From positions 1 through 64,000 of the forward strand of contig CAKTOW010000001.1 in NCBI GenBank assembly GCA_934590325.1: a stretch of 64,000 nucleotides of DNA, read 5' to 3'. The stretch comes from an uncultured Oscillospiraceae bacterium. GTDB lineage: Bacteria > Bacillota > Clostridia > Oscillospirales > Oscillospiraceae. Made by a program: the position numbers and the translations under genes. A model generated the notes under the pieces. The model had not been told where the DNA came from. It did no database searches and was given only the letters and a program-made list of their open reading frames with translations. Below are positions 25,400 through 34,822 of the stretch, piece by piece (within the stretch, counting starts at the first letter, position 1; each line of letters opens with the position of its first letter).

Positions 25400-28324
25400 T
25401 CACTTCCTGCGCTTCCTTCCCGCGAAGACCAGGCCGCCCAGGCCCAGCACCCCGCTCAGCGCGTAAACAGCCACGCCCGCGTCCGCGGTCTTGGGCGCGG
25501 ACACCTTCTCCGGCGCGGTATTCTCCCCGCCGCCGTCCGTACTGCCGCTGTTGTAGTAGTACCGTTCCGGCTCCCTGCGGGGGATCTCCCTCGTCTGCGT
25601 GTAGCCGCAGCCCTCGGTCATGCACTCCCGCGCTTCCACGCCGGCCGCCGTCACCGTGGCCGGCTCCTTCACATACCACTCACCGTAGCTGTGCTCACCG
25701 TGCTCCCTCACAACACCCACGTTGGGGCAATACGCACCGGCGCACTCCTTCCAGTGGTACACGCTGTCCCTGTTCCACGTGTCATAGCTGCACACGTGTA
25801 CATGGCTCTCACCCCCGCCGGTCCCGCCGCCGTCCAGCGACGGTCCCTCTATCCCGTACCCGCACACCGTACAGCTGGGGTTCGTCCCCGCCGCCACCAT
25901 GTTGCCGAAGTCATGCTCCTCCGTGCCAAAGCGGCTGCCTACCCTGTCGGTGCAGTTGGGGTCCGTGCACTCCTGCCAGTGATAGCCCTCGTTCGTTCTC
26001 CACGCGCCGTAGCTGTGCTCGTGTTCCGGCTCCGGCTCCGGTTCGGGTCCCGGCTCCGGGTCCGGGTCGGGCCTTGTAACGGGCTGCTTCTCGTACCCGC
26101 ACACGGAGCACACCGACTCATTTTCTCCGCTGAAGTCGTGTGCCGCCGTATCCTTTATGCTCTCCTGCATATCGGGGCACCCGTCATCGGTACACTGTCT
26201 CCAGTGCCAGCTGGCGTTTTTGCTCCATGCGTTCTCATCATAGCTATGCTCATGGGCCGTCGTTCCCGTCCTCGTCCACTTGGCGTAGAGGGTAATGCTC
26301 TCGTTCACAGCGCTGGCGAAGTCATACGCCCTCGTACACCCCTTATCCGTGTACCAGCCGCCAAACTGTGCATCCTCTCTGCTGGGGTCAGCGGGTCTTT
26401 CGACCGTTCCGCCCTTGCGGACCAGCTGCGTTGTGGTATCGCTGTCGCCCTCACCCGTCACAAAGGTCACCTGACAGAGCGTCAACTCACCGCTTGTCGC
26501 CGTCAGCGCGCCAAAGCCTTCAACTACGGCTTTGACCGTGAAGTGATAGGTGCCCGCTTCCTCCATGGCAAAGATATGCTCCGTTCCCGTCACTGTCACC
26601 GGATCCCCCACCGCGGTTCCGCCCTTATAGAGCTGCACCGCATAGTCGGTAACAGGGTACGTTTCGCTCCAAACCTCATAGGTCACCTGGTCCCATGTGG
26701 CTCTTTCCATGACGCTGCTGTCCCATCGGGGATCACCCGGTTTTTCAAGGAGCACTGTCATTCCCCCGGACCATGATCCGGTACTGGGTTCTTTCTCCTT
26801 CTCCCAAACCTTGCACACCCTATTGCTGACATTTCCTGCCCAGTCCACGGCCACGAGATAGATCTTCTGATCATAGTCCACTTGCTTGACGTTCCACACC
26901 TCGCCGCGATTGGAGTCGCCGCTATGGCAGGGGCCGCCATACTCCCAGGTCTCAGCATCAAACGCGGGCTCTGGCTCATTACTTTTCTGCACCTTGTAAT
27001 ACAGCGTGCCCCACTCGCTGCAGGTAAAGCTCACCTTCACCATGTCGTCAAACAGCGTATCGCGCTCCGCGCTCACTGCCTCAAGCACCGGCGGCGTACC
27101 GTCCACCACCTCAAGGGGAATATCCATAAACCCGCTGGCATAATTGACGCGGCCATCCGTGTAGGTCGTTCCCTTAAACACCTTCAGGGTGTACCTGCCC
27201 TCCTTGAGGCCCTCGGGTATCCGAACGCTCGCCCTTACCGTGCTCATCATTGACGCCGAGCCGAGGTTGCTGTAATACAGCGCCTCGTTGTTCTCATCCA
27301 CCAGCAGAAGCTGTACATTCCTGGAGCTTCCAAATCCGGTCTCCCACCGGACGGTAAAGCTCCAGTCCGTGTACCCCTCCTTCACGGTCCTCCCTTTATC
27401 ATTGGGCACCACCGTGACCCCGGGATCCGACCCGTTGGTCAGCGTCACCTGCCAGTCCCTCCCGTCATATTCCGGGACAGGGGCCATGGTATTTCCGCCG
27501 GACGGCATCGCCTGCCCTGCGGCGGACACCAACAGCACCTTGTTCAGGTCCAGCTTTATCGCCGGGCGTACGCCCTTGTCCCTCGTATGGGTGTAGCTTC
27601 CGATCTCGCTCACGTTGTCGAATGGGGCGCGGTTGACATAGTCCTCCACATACGCTGCCATATCCGCCCTGTGGCCGGGCGTGCGCAGCCACCAGTCATC
27701 TGCATAGCCAGCCCTATTCATATCGCTGCTCTGCTTGGCCGTATACGGCGTATTCTCCGTCATCCGATACCCATCGCTCTGAAAATGGGCGCTGTCCACC
27801 GCCTCCTTTGCCGACAGCAGGAACACCTTGTCTCTTGTGTTATTCCCGCCCGACACACCGATGAAGCTTTTGTCATTGACAACATCCGTCAGCGATATTG
27901 CCCCCTGTTCCGTCGTGTTGAATGCCCTGTTCAGAAACGCATCGTTCAGCCACGCCCGCAGGGTACTGTTCTCCCACGTGATGTCGCCCGCCCTGTCGTT
28001 GTACTTTTTCGCGTCCAGATTGAACCGCGACAGCAGAAAAAGCTCGTCGCCCTCGTTGTCCAGCACCCACCATTCTACCGGGTCCTTCTTTTTCCCGCTG
28101 GTATCGTTCTGCGGATAGCTGCCGAAGAATACGCTGTCCGCCCGTCCTCCGATGACATCCTTCGCCCCCAGCGAGATAGCCCGCCTGCTCCCCTCGCTGC
28201 TCAGCGCCGCCGTACCGGACAGCAGGGCGGTCTCCGCCGTGCTGTCGGTGCCCGCTGCCGTCACAGGCAGCAGCGTCAGCGCCATGCACAGGCACAGCGC
28301 CGCCGCCAACATCCGTTTCTTCAT
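25400..28324 (-). CDS. DUF6273 surface protein 2 with His/Cys repeats and C-terminal anchor
   Basis: The 974-residue protein has the same architecture as the protein at 21998. In order: signal peptide (MKKRMLAAALCLCMALTLL), DUF6273 (DDWWLRTPGHRADMAAYV; GVRPAIKLDLN), Ig-like domains, InlB-type repeat, three tandem His/Cys repeats (HWRQC, HWQEC, HWKEC and CxVCGY), then REPERYYYNSGS, APKTADAG, a helix and RKRRK. ATG 28324 lies 10 bases after AGGAGG; an ATG 6 bases further upstream is possible. The 5' flank carries a remnant of the small two-TM gene, showing that this gene and 21998 arose by segmental duplication. Function is unknown; adhesion or metal/ligand binding at the cell wall is plausible. 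Confidence 0.82.
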   Translation of the reverse strand: MKKRMLAAALCLCMALTLLPVTAAGTDSTAETALLSGTAALSSEGSRRAISLGAKDVIGGRADSVFFGSYPQNDTSGKKKDPVEWWVLDNEGDELFLLSRFNLDAKKYNDRAGDITWENSTLRAWLNDAFLNRAFNTTEQGAISLTDVVNDKSFIGVSGGNNTRDKVFLLSAKEAVDSAHFQSDGYRMTENTPYTAKQSSDMNRAGYADDWWLRTPGHRADMAAYVEDYVNRAPFDNVSEIGSYTHTRDKGVRPAIKLDLNKVLLVSAAGQAMPSGGNTMAPVPEYDGRDWQVTLTNGSDPGVTVVPNDKGRTVKEGYTDWSFTVRWETGFGSSRNVQLLLVDENNEALYYSNLGSASMMSTVRASVRIPEGLKEGRYTLKVFKGTTYTDGRVNYASGFMDIPLEVVDGTPPVLEAVSAERDTLFDDMVKVSFTCSEWGTLYYKVQKSNEPEPAFDAETWEYGGPCHSGDSNRGEVWNVKQVDYDQKIYLVAVDWAGNVSNRVCKVWEKEKEPSTGSWSGGMTVLLEKPGDPRWDSSVMERATWDQVTYEVWSETYPVTDYAVQLYKGGTAVGDPVTVTGTEHIFAMEEAGTYHFTVKAVVEGFGALTATSGELTLCQVTFVTGEGDSDTTTQLVRKGGTVERPADPSREDAQFGGWYTDKGCTRAYDFASAVNESITLYAKWTRTGTTAHEHSYDENAWSKNASWHWRQCTDDGCPDMQESIKDTAAHDFSGENESVCSVCGYEKQPVTRPDPDPEPGPEPEPEPEHEHSYGAWRTNEGYHWQECTDPNCTDRVGSRFGTEEHDFGNMVAAGTNPSCTVCGYGIEGPSLDGGGTGGGESHVHVCSYDTWNRDSVYHWKECAGAYCPNVGVVREHGEHSYGEWYVKEPATVTAAGVEARECMTEGCGYTQTREIPRREPERYYYNSGSTDGGGENTAPEKVSAPKTADAGVAVYALSGVLGLGGLVFAGRKRRK

Positions 28325-28384
28325 ACCCATTCTTCCTCCTGTTCCCGTGTCTCCTCTGTCTCCGCCGCGCCGCTCTCCCTGCGG
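28322..28384 (-). pseudogene. 3' remnant of a small two-TM protein gene
   Basis: Upstream of surface protein 2, the minus strand still encodes RRESGAAETEETREQEEEWV followed by a stop that overlaps the surface-gene ATG. This matches the tail RRESGAAETEKAREQEGEQV of the intact gene at 24982. Similarity ends abruptly near 28385, so only the last 20 codons survive. Confidence 0.75.
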
Positions 28385-28462
28385 TGCCCTCACGGAGCGT
28401 CCTTCCACTTTCTTAGGTACACCTCCCGCCAAAAACCTCTCACCTCTCCACACAGATTTTTC

Positions 28463-28495
28463 CAAAAAACAAGACCCCCGGCCGCGCCGGAGGTC
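28463..28495 (-). terminator. Terminator of the sigma-PrsW operon
   Basis: On the minus strand, GACCTCCGGC and GCCGGGGGTC form the stem, followed by TTGTTTTTTGG. It separates the PrsW gene from surface protein 2. Confidence 0.75.
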
Positions 28496-28507
28496 CCGTA
28501 TCCTCTC

Positions 28508-29140
28508 TCATTCACTTTGCCGCGCCGGCCAGCGGGCGCTCATCCGCCCCACCGCCAGTATCACCACCGGCAGGATGTACGCCGCATACTGCACCGCGCC
28601 CTCGCTGGCCGCCAGCAGGTTGTACACCGCGTGGAACGTGATGGCCGCGCCCAGCAGGCCGCAGGTGCCCGCTATCCGCAGCCACGTCCGCTGCCAGGCG
28701 TACACCAGTCCGCCGCCCACCGCCGCGCCGCATATCACGTGCATGGCCCCCGTTCCGAAGCCCCGGAACAGTATCAGCGACAGGTGTCCCGCGCCGTTCT
28801 GTATCAGGTAGCACACGTTCTCGAACGTGGCGAAGGCCACCGCCACGATGATGGCCGCGCCCCGCACCCGCTCCGCCTTCGGCTCGAACACCAGCAGATA
28901 GAACAGCAGCGGCAGCAGCTTCATGACCTCCTCCACCACCGGCGCTATCTCCACCGCGGCGGCGAACACGTCCGCGCCGTACACCCCCGCCAGGAACGTG
29001 TTGATGTACGCCGCCAGCATGCACGCGCCCATCCCCGCGAAGCAGAACACGAACACCCGCAGCTGTCTGCGCCCCATGCACAACGCCGCCACCAGCAGCG
29101 GCGACATGATGCACACGAATACATTCTCGATATACGTCAT
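28508..29140 (-). CDS. PrsW-family intramembrane metalloprotease
   Basis: This 210-residue polytopic protein has the PrsW/CPBP-type catalytic pattern: APVVEEVMKLLPLLFYLLVF (tandem glutamates), then FATFENVCYLIQNG, HVICGAAVGGGLVYA and FHAVYNLL (histidines in membrane helices). In B. subtilis PrsW makes the first cut in the anti-sigma factor RsiW. Here it is the last gene of a four-gene operon headed by a sigma factor, which supports the same kind of role. The ATG at 29140 overlaps the upstream stop by 4 bases; a longer in-frame reading to 29656 lies within the neighbour gene and is unlikely. Confidence 0.85.
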   Translation of the reverse strand: MTYIENVFVCIMSPLLVAALCMGRRQLRVFVFCFAGMGACMLAAYINTFLAGVYGADVFAAAVEIAPVVEEVMKLLPLLFYLLVFEPKAERVRGAAIIVAVAFATFENVCYLIQNGAGHLSLILFRGFGTGAMHVICGAAVGGGLVYAWQRTWLRIAGTCGLLGAAITFHAVYNLLAASEGAVQYAAYILPVVILAVGRMSARWPARQSE

Positions 29141-29748
29141 GCCTCCACCGCCTTCTCCGTGGCCCCCAGCAGGCTCAGTATCGCCGCCGTCAGCAGCACA
29201 TCGCACCAAAACACCGGGCTGGCCAGGCTGTCGCTCTGCCAGAAGCACCCCGCCGTCCACAGCAGATACTCCGCCGCCGCGAACGCCAGCACCCCTATGT
29301 GGAACCACCGTCTGCGGCCCCCGTCCGCGTACACCAGTCCCCGTATGGCACCCCAGGACAGCACCACCATCATCCCGCACCACAGCAGGTTGGACAGTAT
29401 GTCCCCATAGGTGCAGTACAGCACGCACAGCGGCACGCCCACCGCCGGCGCCAGCCACACGGCCCGGCACCGGAACGCCCGCTCCCCCTCGCTGGCCAGC
29501 GTGTACTGCAGTATCAGCAAAAACACCGCGCTGGAGATCCACCCGAACTCCGACACATAGAACACCTGCGGCGTCGTGTCGAACAGCAGCAGATACAGCG
29601 TCCAGTACAGCGCCCCCAGCGCGAAGCACCCGTAAAAGCACGTCAGCAGGAACCACACCTGCCCCCGCTCCCGCCTGTACCGCGCCCCCGCCAGGCAGAA
29701 GCCCAGCACCGTGGCCGCCAGCTGCACAAGATTACTCAGCAGTTCCAT
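29137..29748 (-). CDS. Polytopic membrane protein of the sigma operon, function unknown
   Basis: The 203-residue protein has about six hydrophobic segments, starting MELLSNLVQLAATVLGFCLA. Later helices include VFLLILQYTLA, WLAPAVGVPLCVLYC and LSNLLWCGMMVVLSWGAI. I do not recognise the family. It overlaps the upstream small two-TM gene by 17 bases and the PrsW gene by 4, so it is an obligate member of the sigma operon. Likely roles are a sensor or partner in the signalling complex; this is inference from context only. Confidence 0.75.
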   Translation of the reverse strand: MELLSNLVQLAATVLGFCLAGARYRRERGQVWFLLTCFYGCFALGALYWTLYLLLFDTTPQVFYVSEFGWISSAVFLLILQYTLASEGERAFRCRAVWLAPAVGVPLCVLYCTYGDILSNLLWCGMMVVLSWGAIRGLVYADGGRRRWFHIGVLAFAAAEYLLWTAGCFWQSDSLASPVFWCDVLLTAAILSLLGATEKAVEA

Positions 29749-30085
29749 CTTCCCCGTTTTCCTTTCCCCCCTCGTCCTCCTGCATCCTCCGCAGCTGGGC
29801 CGCCAGCACCGTCACCCCCGCCCCCAGCAAAAACGCCAGCACGCCGATAACGATATACCCCAGCGCCTCGCTGCCGCCGAACATACTGGCCGTGTCCGCC
29901 GGCGCGGCCAGGTCCCCGCCCTGCCCGGCGAACCCCGGCATGGCGAAGCCTATCCCCGCGATCAGCGCCAGGCACGCCGCCGCGGCCGCCAGCACCGTCC
30001 CGCGGTCTCTCCGCCGCCGTCTGCGCCGCTGCTCCTCCGCCACGCGCCGCCGCACACCGGCCGCCCGCTCCTCATGGCTCAACAT
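29732..30085 (-). CDS. Small two-TM membrane protein, candidate anti-sigma factor
   Basis: The 117-residue protein has a short acidic/basic N-terminus with a run of arginines (RRRRRRRDRG). TM1 follows (about 29-48), then an external loop of about 30 residues, TM2 (about 76-98; LGYIVIGVLAFLLGAGVTVL) and an acidic tail. It starts 14 bases inside the sigma gene, the usual position of an anti-sigma gene, and precedes a PrsW protease. It has no recognisable ZAS zinc motif. A paralogue (24982) is embedded in the surface-protein operon. Confidence 0.75.
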   Translation of the reverse strand: MLSHEERAAGVRRRVAEEQRRRRRRRDRGTVLAAAAACLALIAGIGFAMPGFAGQGGDLAAPADTASMFGGSEALGYIVIGVLAFLLGAGVTVLAAQLRRMQEDEGGKENGEDGTAE

Positions 30086-30623
30086 CCGTTATCCCCTCCT
30101 GTTCCAGCAGTCCCCGCAGGCGCTCCTTCCCCCGGTACACCAGATTGGTGACCTGCTTCACGCTCTTCCCCATGACCTCCGCCGCCTGGGCGTAGCTCAT
30201 GCCCTCGAAATACGTCAGATACAGCGCCTCCCTGTACTCCGCGTGCAGTTCCTCCATGCACAGGTGCAGGACCCGGTCCCGCTCCCGCTTTCCCACGACC
30301 TCCTCCACCAGCGCCCGGCCGTCCGGCTCGCTGTCCACGTCCGCCAGGCTGAACTCCGCCCTGCGCCGCCGCTTGCCCCGCAGGGCCCCGTGCCGCGCCG
30401 CCTTGTACAGGTACGCCTTCAGCCCCCCGTCCCGGATGCCCGGCCGCTTCACGAACAGATACGCGAACACGTCCATCATCCGCTCCTCCGCCTCGTGTAT
30501 GTCGTGCAGATAGCCGTCGATATACAGCGTCAGGGGATCGCCGTACTTCTCCACCAGCCGGTCCAGCCCGGACTCATCCCCGTCCAGATACCGCCGGTAC
30601 AGCGCCTCGTCGGTCACAGCCAT
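30072..30623 (-). CDS. ECF-type RNA polymerase sigma factor
   Basis: This 183-residue sigma-70-family protein has only regions 2 and 4. Region 2 includes EERMMDVFAYLFVKRP. Region 4 is a clear helix-turn-helix (YREALYLTYFEGMSYAQAAE, then VMGKSVKQVTNLVYRGKERLR). A basic insertion, ALRGKRRRRAEFS, lies between them. It directs RNA polymerase to a small regulon, probably including nearby surface genes, but no conserved target promoter was established here. It heads an operon of four overlapping genes ending in PrsW, fitting control by membrane sequestration and regulated proteolysis. Confidence 0.88.
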   Translation of the reverse strand: MAVTDEALYRRYLDGDESGLDRLVEKYGDPLTLYIDGYLHDIHEAEERMMDVFAYLFVKRPGIRDGGLKAYLYKAARHGALRGKRRRRAEFSLADVDSEPDGRALVEEVVGKRERDRVLHLCMEELHAEYREALYLTYFEGMSYAQAAEVMGKSVKQVTNLVYRGKERLRGLLEQEGITDVEP

Positions 30624-30679
30624 CCCCTCCTCTCCGTTTTCCCCAGCATACCATATTTTTCCGCCCCTTGCAACGCCCG

Positions 30680-30712
30680 CAAAAAAAGAGACCTGCCCCC
30701 GCAGGTCTCTCT
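30680..30712 (-). terminator. Terminator of the beta-helix surface protein gene
   Basis: AGAGACCTGC-CCCC-GCAGGTCTCT with an A-run at its left, which is a T-run on the minus strand. Confidence 0.85.
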
Positions 30713-30735
30713 TGTGTCGCTCTCAGAGGAAAGCC

Positions 30736-31962
30736 TTAGAACTTTTTCTTCCCCACATACGCCATACCGGTGACGCTCAGGACAGCGCTCACGGCATAGA
30801 TGCCCACACCGGCGTCGAAGGTCTTGGGGCTGGTGCCCTTGTTGTCGTCCTTCTTGGTGTCGGTGGTGGTAGTGGAGTTGTAGTAGTAGCGGGGAGGAAC
30901 GGTGTAGGTGTTGCCAGCAGTCACAGTGTTGCCGTTAATGGTCACAGTGCCCTTCACCACGGTCAGGGTATCACCGACACCCATGCTCTCTACAGCCTTG
31001 CCGATGTCGGTGGTTCCGACATAGTAGGTACCATTCAGAGAGGCCACAGCCGTATCACCAGCATACGCACTCACGTTAGCATCAAACTTGCCGCCGGAAA
31101 TAGACGCAGTACCCGTATTGTTCGCGTTATAGGCATCCACAATCATCTTCTGCGTATCATTAGCACGCACAAACGTACCGCCTGTAATAGTCAGTTCACC
31201 CGCAGAAGCTGCGGCGTTCGCTTCACCGCCCCAATTAGACGTAAACAGCACCGCCTCAGCAGAGTCCAGTGTCTCAAAGGTACCGTCATCAATGGTGGTC
31301 TTGTGCCAGTTCATGACAACAAACTGGGACGTATTGGAAAAGTTACCGCCATTTATGACCAGCACGCCGGCTTCGTCATTCTTGACCGTGTTGATACCGC
31401 CGCTGAACGTACCACCGTTGATAGTTAGGGTAGAAGCATCAGGACCAGTACCACCGTTACGAATCATGCTGGAGAAGTGTCCTACGTTGGTCACGGTGAC
31501 CCCCGCATTGATAGTCATCGTAGCGCCCTTGTCGGTCAGGATAGTGTAGTAACTATTCCCGCCTGCATCGTCCTTGTTGTTCTCCGCATTTTCCAGACTG
31601 CGAGTATATGTACCGCCATTCAAAGTTACAGTACCATTATTTACGATAGCAGCCTTTGCGTGTGTCACATTATCCACCGTGCCGCTGCCGTTGATGATCA
31701 GGGCCGCACCCTTCTGAACAGTAATGGTATCGCCGCCATCATTGGTCAGCGTATTACCGTTCAGGTCGATGGTAACAGTCTTACCGGTAGGAATAACAAC
31801 GTTTGCTGCAAAACTCGCTCCCAGTTTGACATCGACCACATCGCCAGCATTAATAGCGCTAGTCAGTTCCTCGGCAGTCTTGACCTCCGTCGCCGCCCAC
31901 GCCATCGTCGTGACGCCGATCGCCATGACCAGCGCCAAAATGGTTGCCAATATTTTCTTCAT
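30736..31962 (-). CDS. Exported beta-helix-like surface protein with PKT-type anchor
   Basis: The 408-residue protein has a signal peptide (MKKILATILALVMAIGVTTM, then AWAAT). A long run of short beta repeats follows with the pattern TINGGTF (TLNGGTY, TINGGTFSGG, VINGGNFSN, TIDDGTF, TITGGTF, SISGGKF), as in right-handed beta-helix proteins. It ends with PPRYYYNSTTTT, SPKTFDAG, a hydrophobic helix and KKKF. The tyrosine tag and PKT-type anchor match those of the DUF6273 proteins and the giant protein at 36070. I chose ATG 31962 for its signal peptide. Function unknown; cell-wall-attached adhesin or glycan-binding protein is plausible. Confidence 0.82.
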   Translation of the reverse strand: MKKILATILALVMAIGVTTMAWAATEVKTAEELTSAINAGDVVDVKLGASFAANVVIPTGKTVTIDLNGNTLTNDGGDTITVQKGAALIINGSGTVDNVTHAKAAIVNNGTVTLNGGTYTRSLENAENNKDDAGGNSYYTILTDKGATMTINAGVTVTNVGHFSSMIRNGGTGPDASTLTINGGTFSGGINTVKNDEAGVLVINGGNFSNTSQFVVMNWHKTTIDDGTFETLDSAEAVLFTSNWGGEANAAASAGELTITGGTFVRANDTQKMIVDAYNANNTGTASISGGKFDANVSAYAGDTAVASLNGTYYVGTTDIGKAVESMGVGDTLTVVKGTVTINGNTVTAGNTYTVPPRYYYNSTTTTDTKKDDNKGTSPKTFDAGVGIYAVSAVLSVTGMAYVGKKKF

Positions 31963-31999
31963 AACGCATACCCCAGTATAGGTTAGATTTCCGCACCGC

Positions 32000-32050
32000 C
32001 CGTCGTTTTGTCCGGGGGAACAAAACGACGGAACGCAGGGCGCGCCCTGC
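32000..32050 (-). promoter_or_regulatory. Twin-palindrome 5' leader of the beta-helix gene
   Basis: Two adjacent dyads lie in the untranslated leader. GCAGGGCGCGCCCTGC is a perfect 16-base palindrome at 32035-32050. A hairpin at 32000-32031 has 12-base arms (CCGTCGTTTTGT/ACAAAACGACGG). The same arrangement precedes the gene at 39594. Confidence 0.7.
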
Positions 32051-32067
32051 TCTGTCCGGATACTTGC

Positions 32068-32095
32068 ATTATAGCAAATTCCCCCTGTTTGTCCA
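32068..32095 (-). promoter_or_regulatory. Promoter of the beta-helix gene
   Basis: On the minus strand, TGGACA (32090-32095), a 16-base spacer and TATAAT (32068-32073), the latter with an extended TGC. Transcription should start near 32061. Confidence 0.7.
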
Positions 32096-32205
32096 GCCCT
32101 TTCCGCCTCATTTCCCCACAAAAAATTGCATCACTTCCCCCAATTTCCGTCACTTTTTCCTGTTTGTGGAAAAATCCCCCGTATTCCTCCCGTATACCAC
32201 GCCGC

Positions 32206-32460
32206 TCCCCTCTGTCATTCCGAGCCAGTGACCGCCGTCACTGGCGTGGGAATCCGCCCCCCTCTGTCATTCCGAGCCAGTGCTCACACTGGCGTGGGAA
32301 TCCGCTCCCCTCTGTCATTCCGAGCCAGTGACCGATGTCACTGGCGTGGGAATCCGTCCCCCTCTGTCATTCCGAGCCAGTGACCGATGTCACTGGCGTG
32401 GGAATCCGTCCCCCTCTGTCATTCCGAGCCAGTGCTCACACTGGCGTGGGAATCCGTCCC
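32206..32460. repeat. Five tandem hairpin repeats (about 48-52 bases each)
   Basis: Units start near 32206, 32257, 32305, 32357 and 32409. Each reads CCCCTCTGTCATTCCGAGCC, then a dyad, then GGCGTGGGAATCCG. The dyad is GCCAGTGAC-CGAT-GTCACTGGC in long units, GCCAGTGAC-CGCC-GTCACTGGC in the first, and GCCAGTG-CTCA-CACTGGC in short units. Stem pairing is therefore kept although length and loop vary. The motif CTCGGAATGACA, read on the minus strand, resembles a dispersed repeat of gut Clostridia (recalled, not searched). There are no spacers, so this is not a CRISPR array. Confidence 0.85.
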
Positions 32461-32483
32461 CCGGCGGCGCCAGCCGCCACCTA

Positions 32484-32512
32484 CCAAAGCCCCTGCCCCG
32501 CAGGGGCTTTGG
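32484..32512. repeat. GC-rich palindrome
   Basis: CCAAAGCCCCTGC and GCAGGGGCTTTGG are perfect 13-base arms around a CCC loop. It has no T-run, and belongs to the palindrome-dense block 32200-32850. Confidence 0.7.
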
Positions 32513-32556
32513 CGCGATTTGATAATCGCCCCCTCCCCCGGAGGGGTGATTCGAAA

Positions 32557-32586
32557 GAGGGGAGGCGCGCACGCCTCCCCTTTTTC
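32557..32586 (+). terminator. Terminator-like hairpin in the repeat block
   Basis: GGGGAGGCG-CGCA-CGCCTCCCC followed by TTTTT. No plus-strand gene precedes it closely, so it may be part of a repeat rather than a working terminator. Confidence 0.6.
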
Positions 32587-32608
32587 GCCGTTTCAAGGTT
32601 GGGGGTTC

Positions 32609-32693
32609 TTCAAGGGGGAAGGGAAATACGGAATCCCTTCCCCCTTGAACGGCGTTCTTTGGTAACTTTCTTTCGCTGTTGAAAGAAAGTTAC
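32609..32693. repeat. Two perfect long palindromes in tandem
   Basis: The first has 16-base perfect arms, TTCAAGGGGGAAGGGA at 32609 and its complement ending at 32649. The second has 13-base perfect arms, GTAACTTTCTTTC and GAAAGAAAGTTAC, at 32662-32693. Neither codes for protein. Both look like intergenic structured repeats. Confidence 0.75.
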
Positions 32694-32773
32694 TCGCCGA
32701 AGGCAAAAAAAGAGGAAAGGCCGCCGCGGGCAAAAGTAGCTCGCGCCGAAGCGCGAAACTCCCCCCCGCCGAA

Positions 32774-32815
32774 AGCAAAAAGAAAAAGAAAAAGAAAAAG
32801 AAAAAGAAAAAAAAG
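32774..32815. repeat. AAAAAG simple-sequence repeat
   Basis: About six to seven AAAAAG-like units in a row. On the minus strand this is a long pyrimidine tract just downstream of the ATPase terminator stem. Its length may vary between strains through slippage. Confidence 0.85.
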
Positions 32816-32838
32816 AAAGCCCTCTCCCGAGGGCTTTC
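32816..32838 (-). terminator. Terminator of the metal ATPase operon
   Basis: AAAGCCCT/AGGGCTTT stem; on the minus strand it leads into the T-rich complement of the AAAAAG repeat. Confidence 0.75.
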
Positions 32839-32852
32839 CCTTTTTCCCTTTT

Positions 32853-34733
<1,881 letters not shown>

Positions 34734-34786
34734 GTCGATCTCTCCTTATGTGGTCCCCGCGTCCGTCCTGTCTGTCTCCTCGGGAG

Positions 34787-34813
34787 GAAAAGCGCCCCGC
34801 ACAGCGGGGCGCA
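34787..34813 (-). terminator. Attenuator-like hairpin between the HMA gene and the ATPase
   Basis: GCGCCCCGC-TGT-GCGGGGCGC with a short T-run on the minus strand. It probably allows more metallochaperone than ATPase to be made. Confidence 0.7.
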
Positions 34814-34822
34814 GAATGTGTT

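Noticed and set aside
28508-29656. A 382-codon version of the PrsW gene
   Set aside because: The extension lies inside the upstream membrane-protein gene. The 4-base ATGA overlap at 29137-29140 gives a natural start.
32206-32460. CRISPR array
   Set aside because: The repeats are directly adjacent with no unique spacers, each holds its own hairpin, and no cas gene is in the window.
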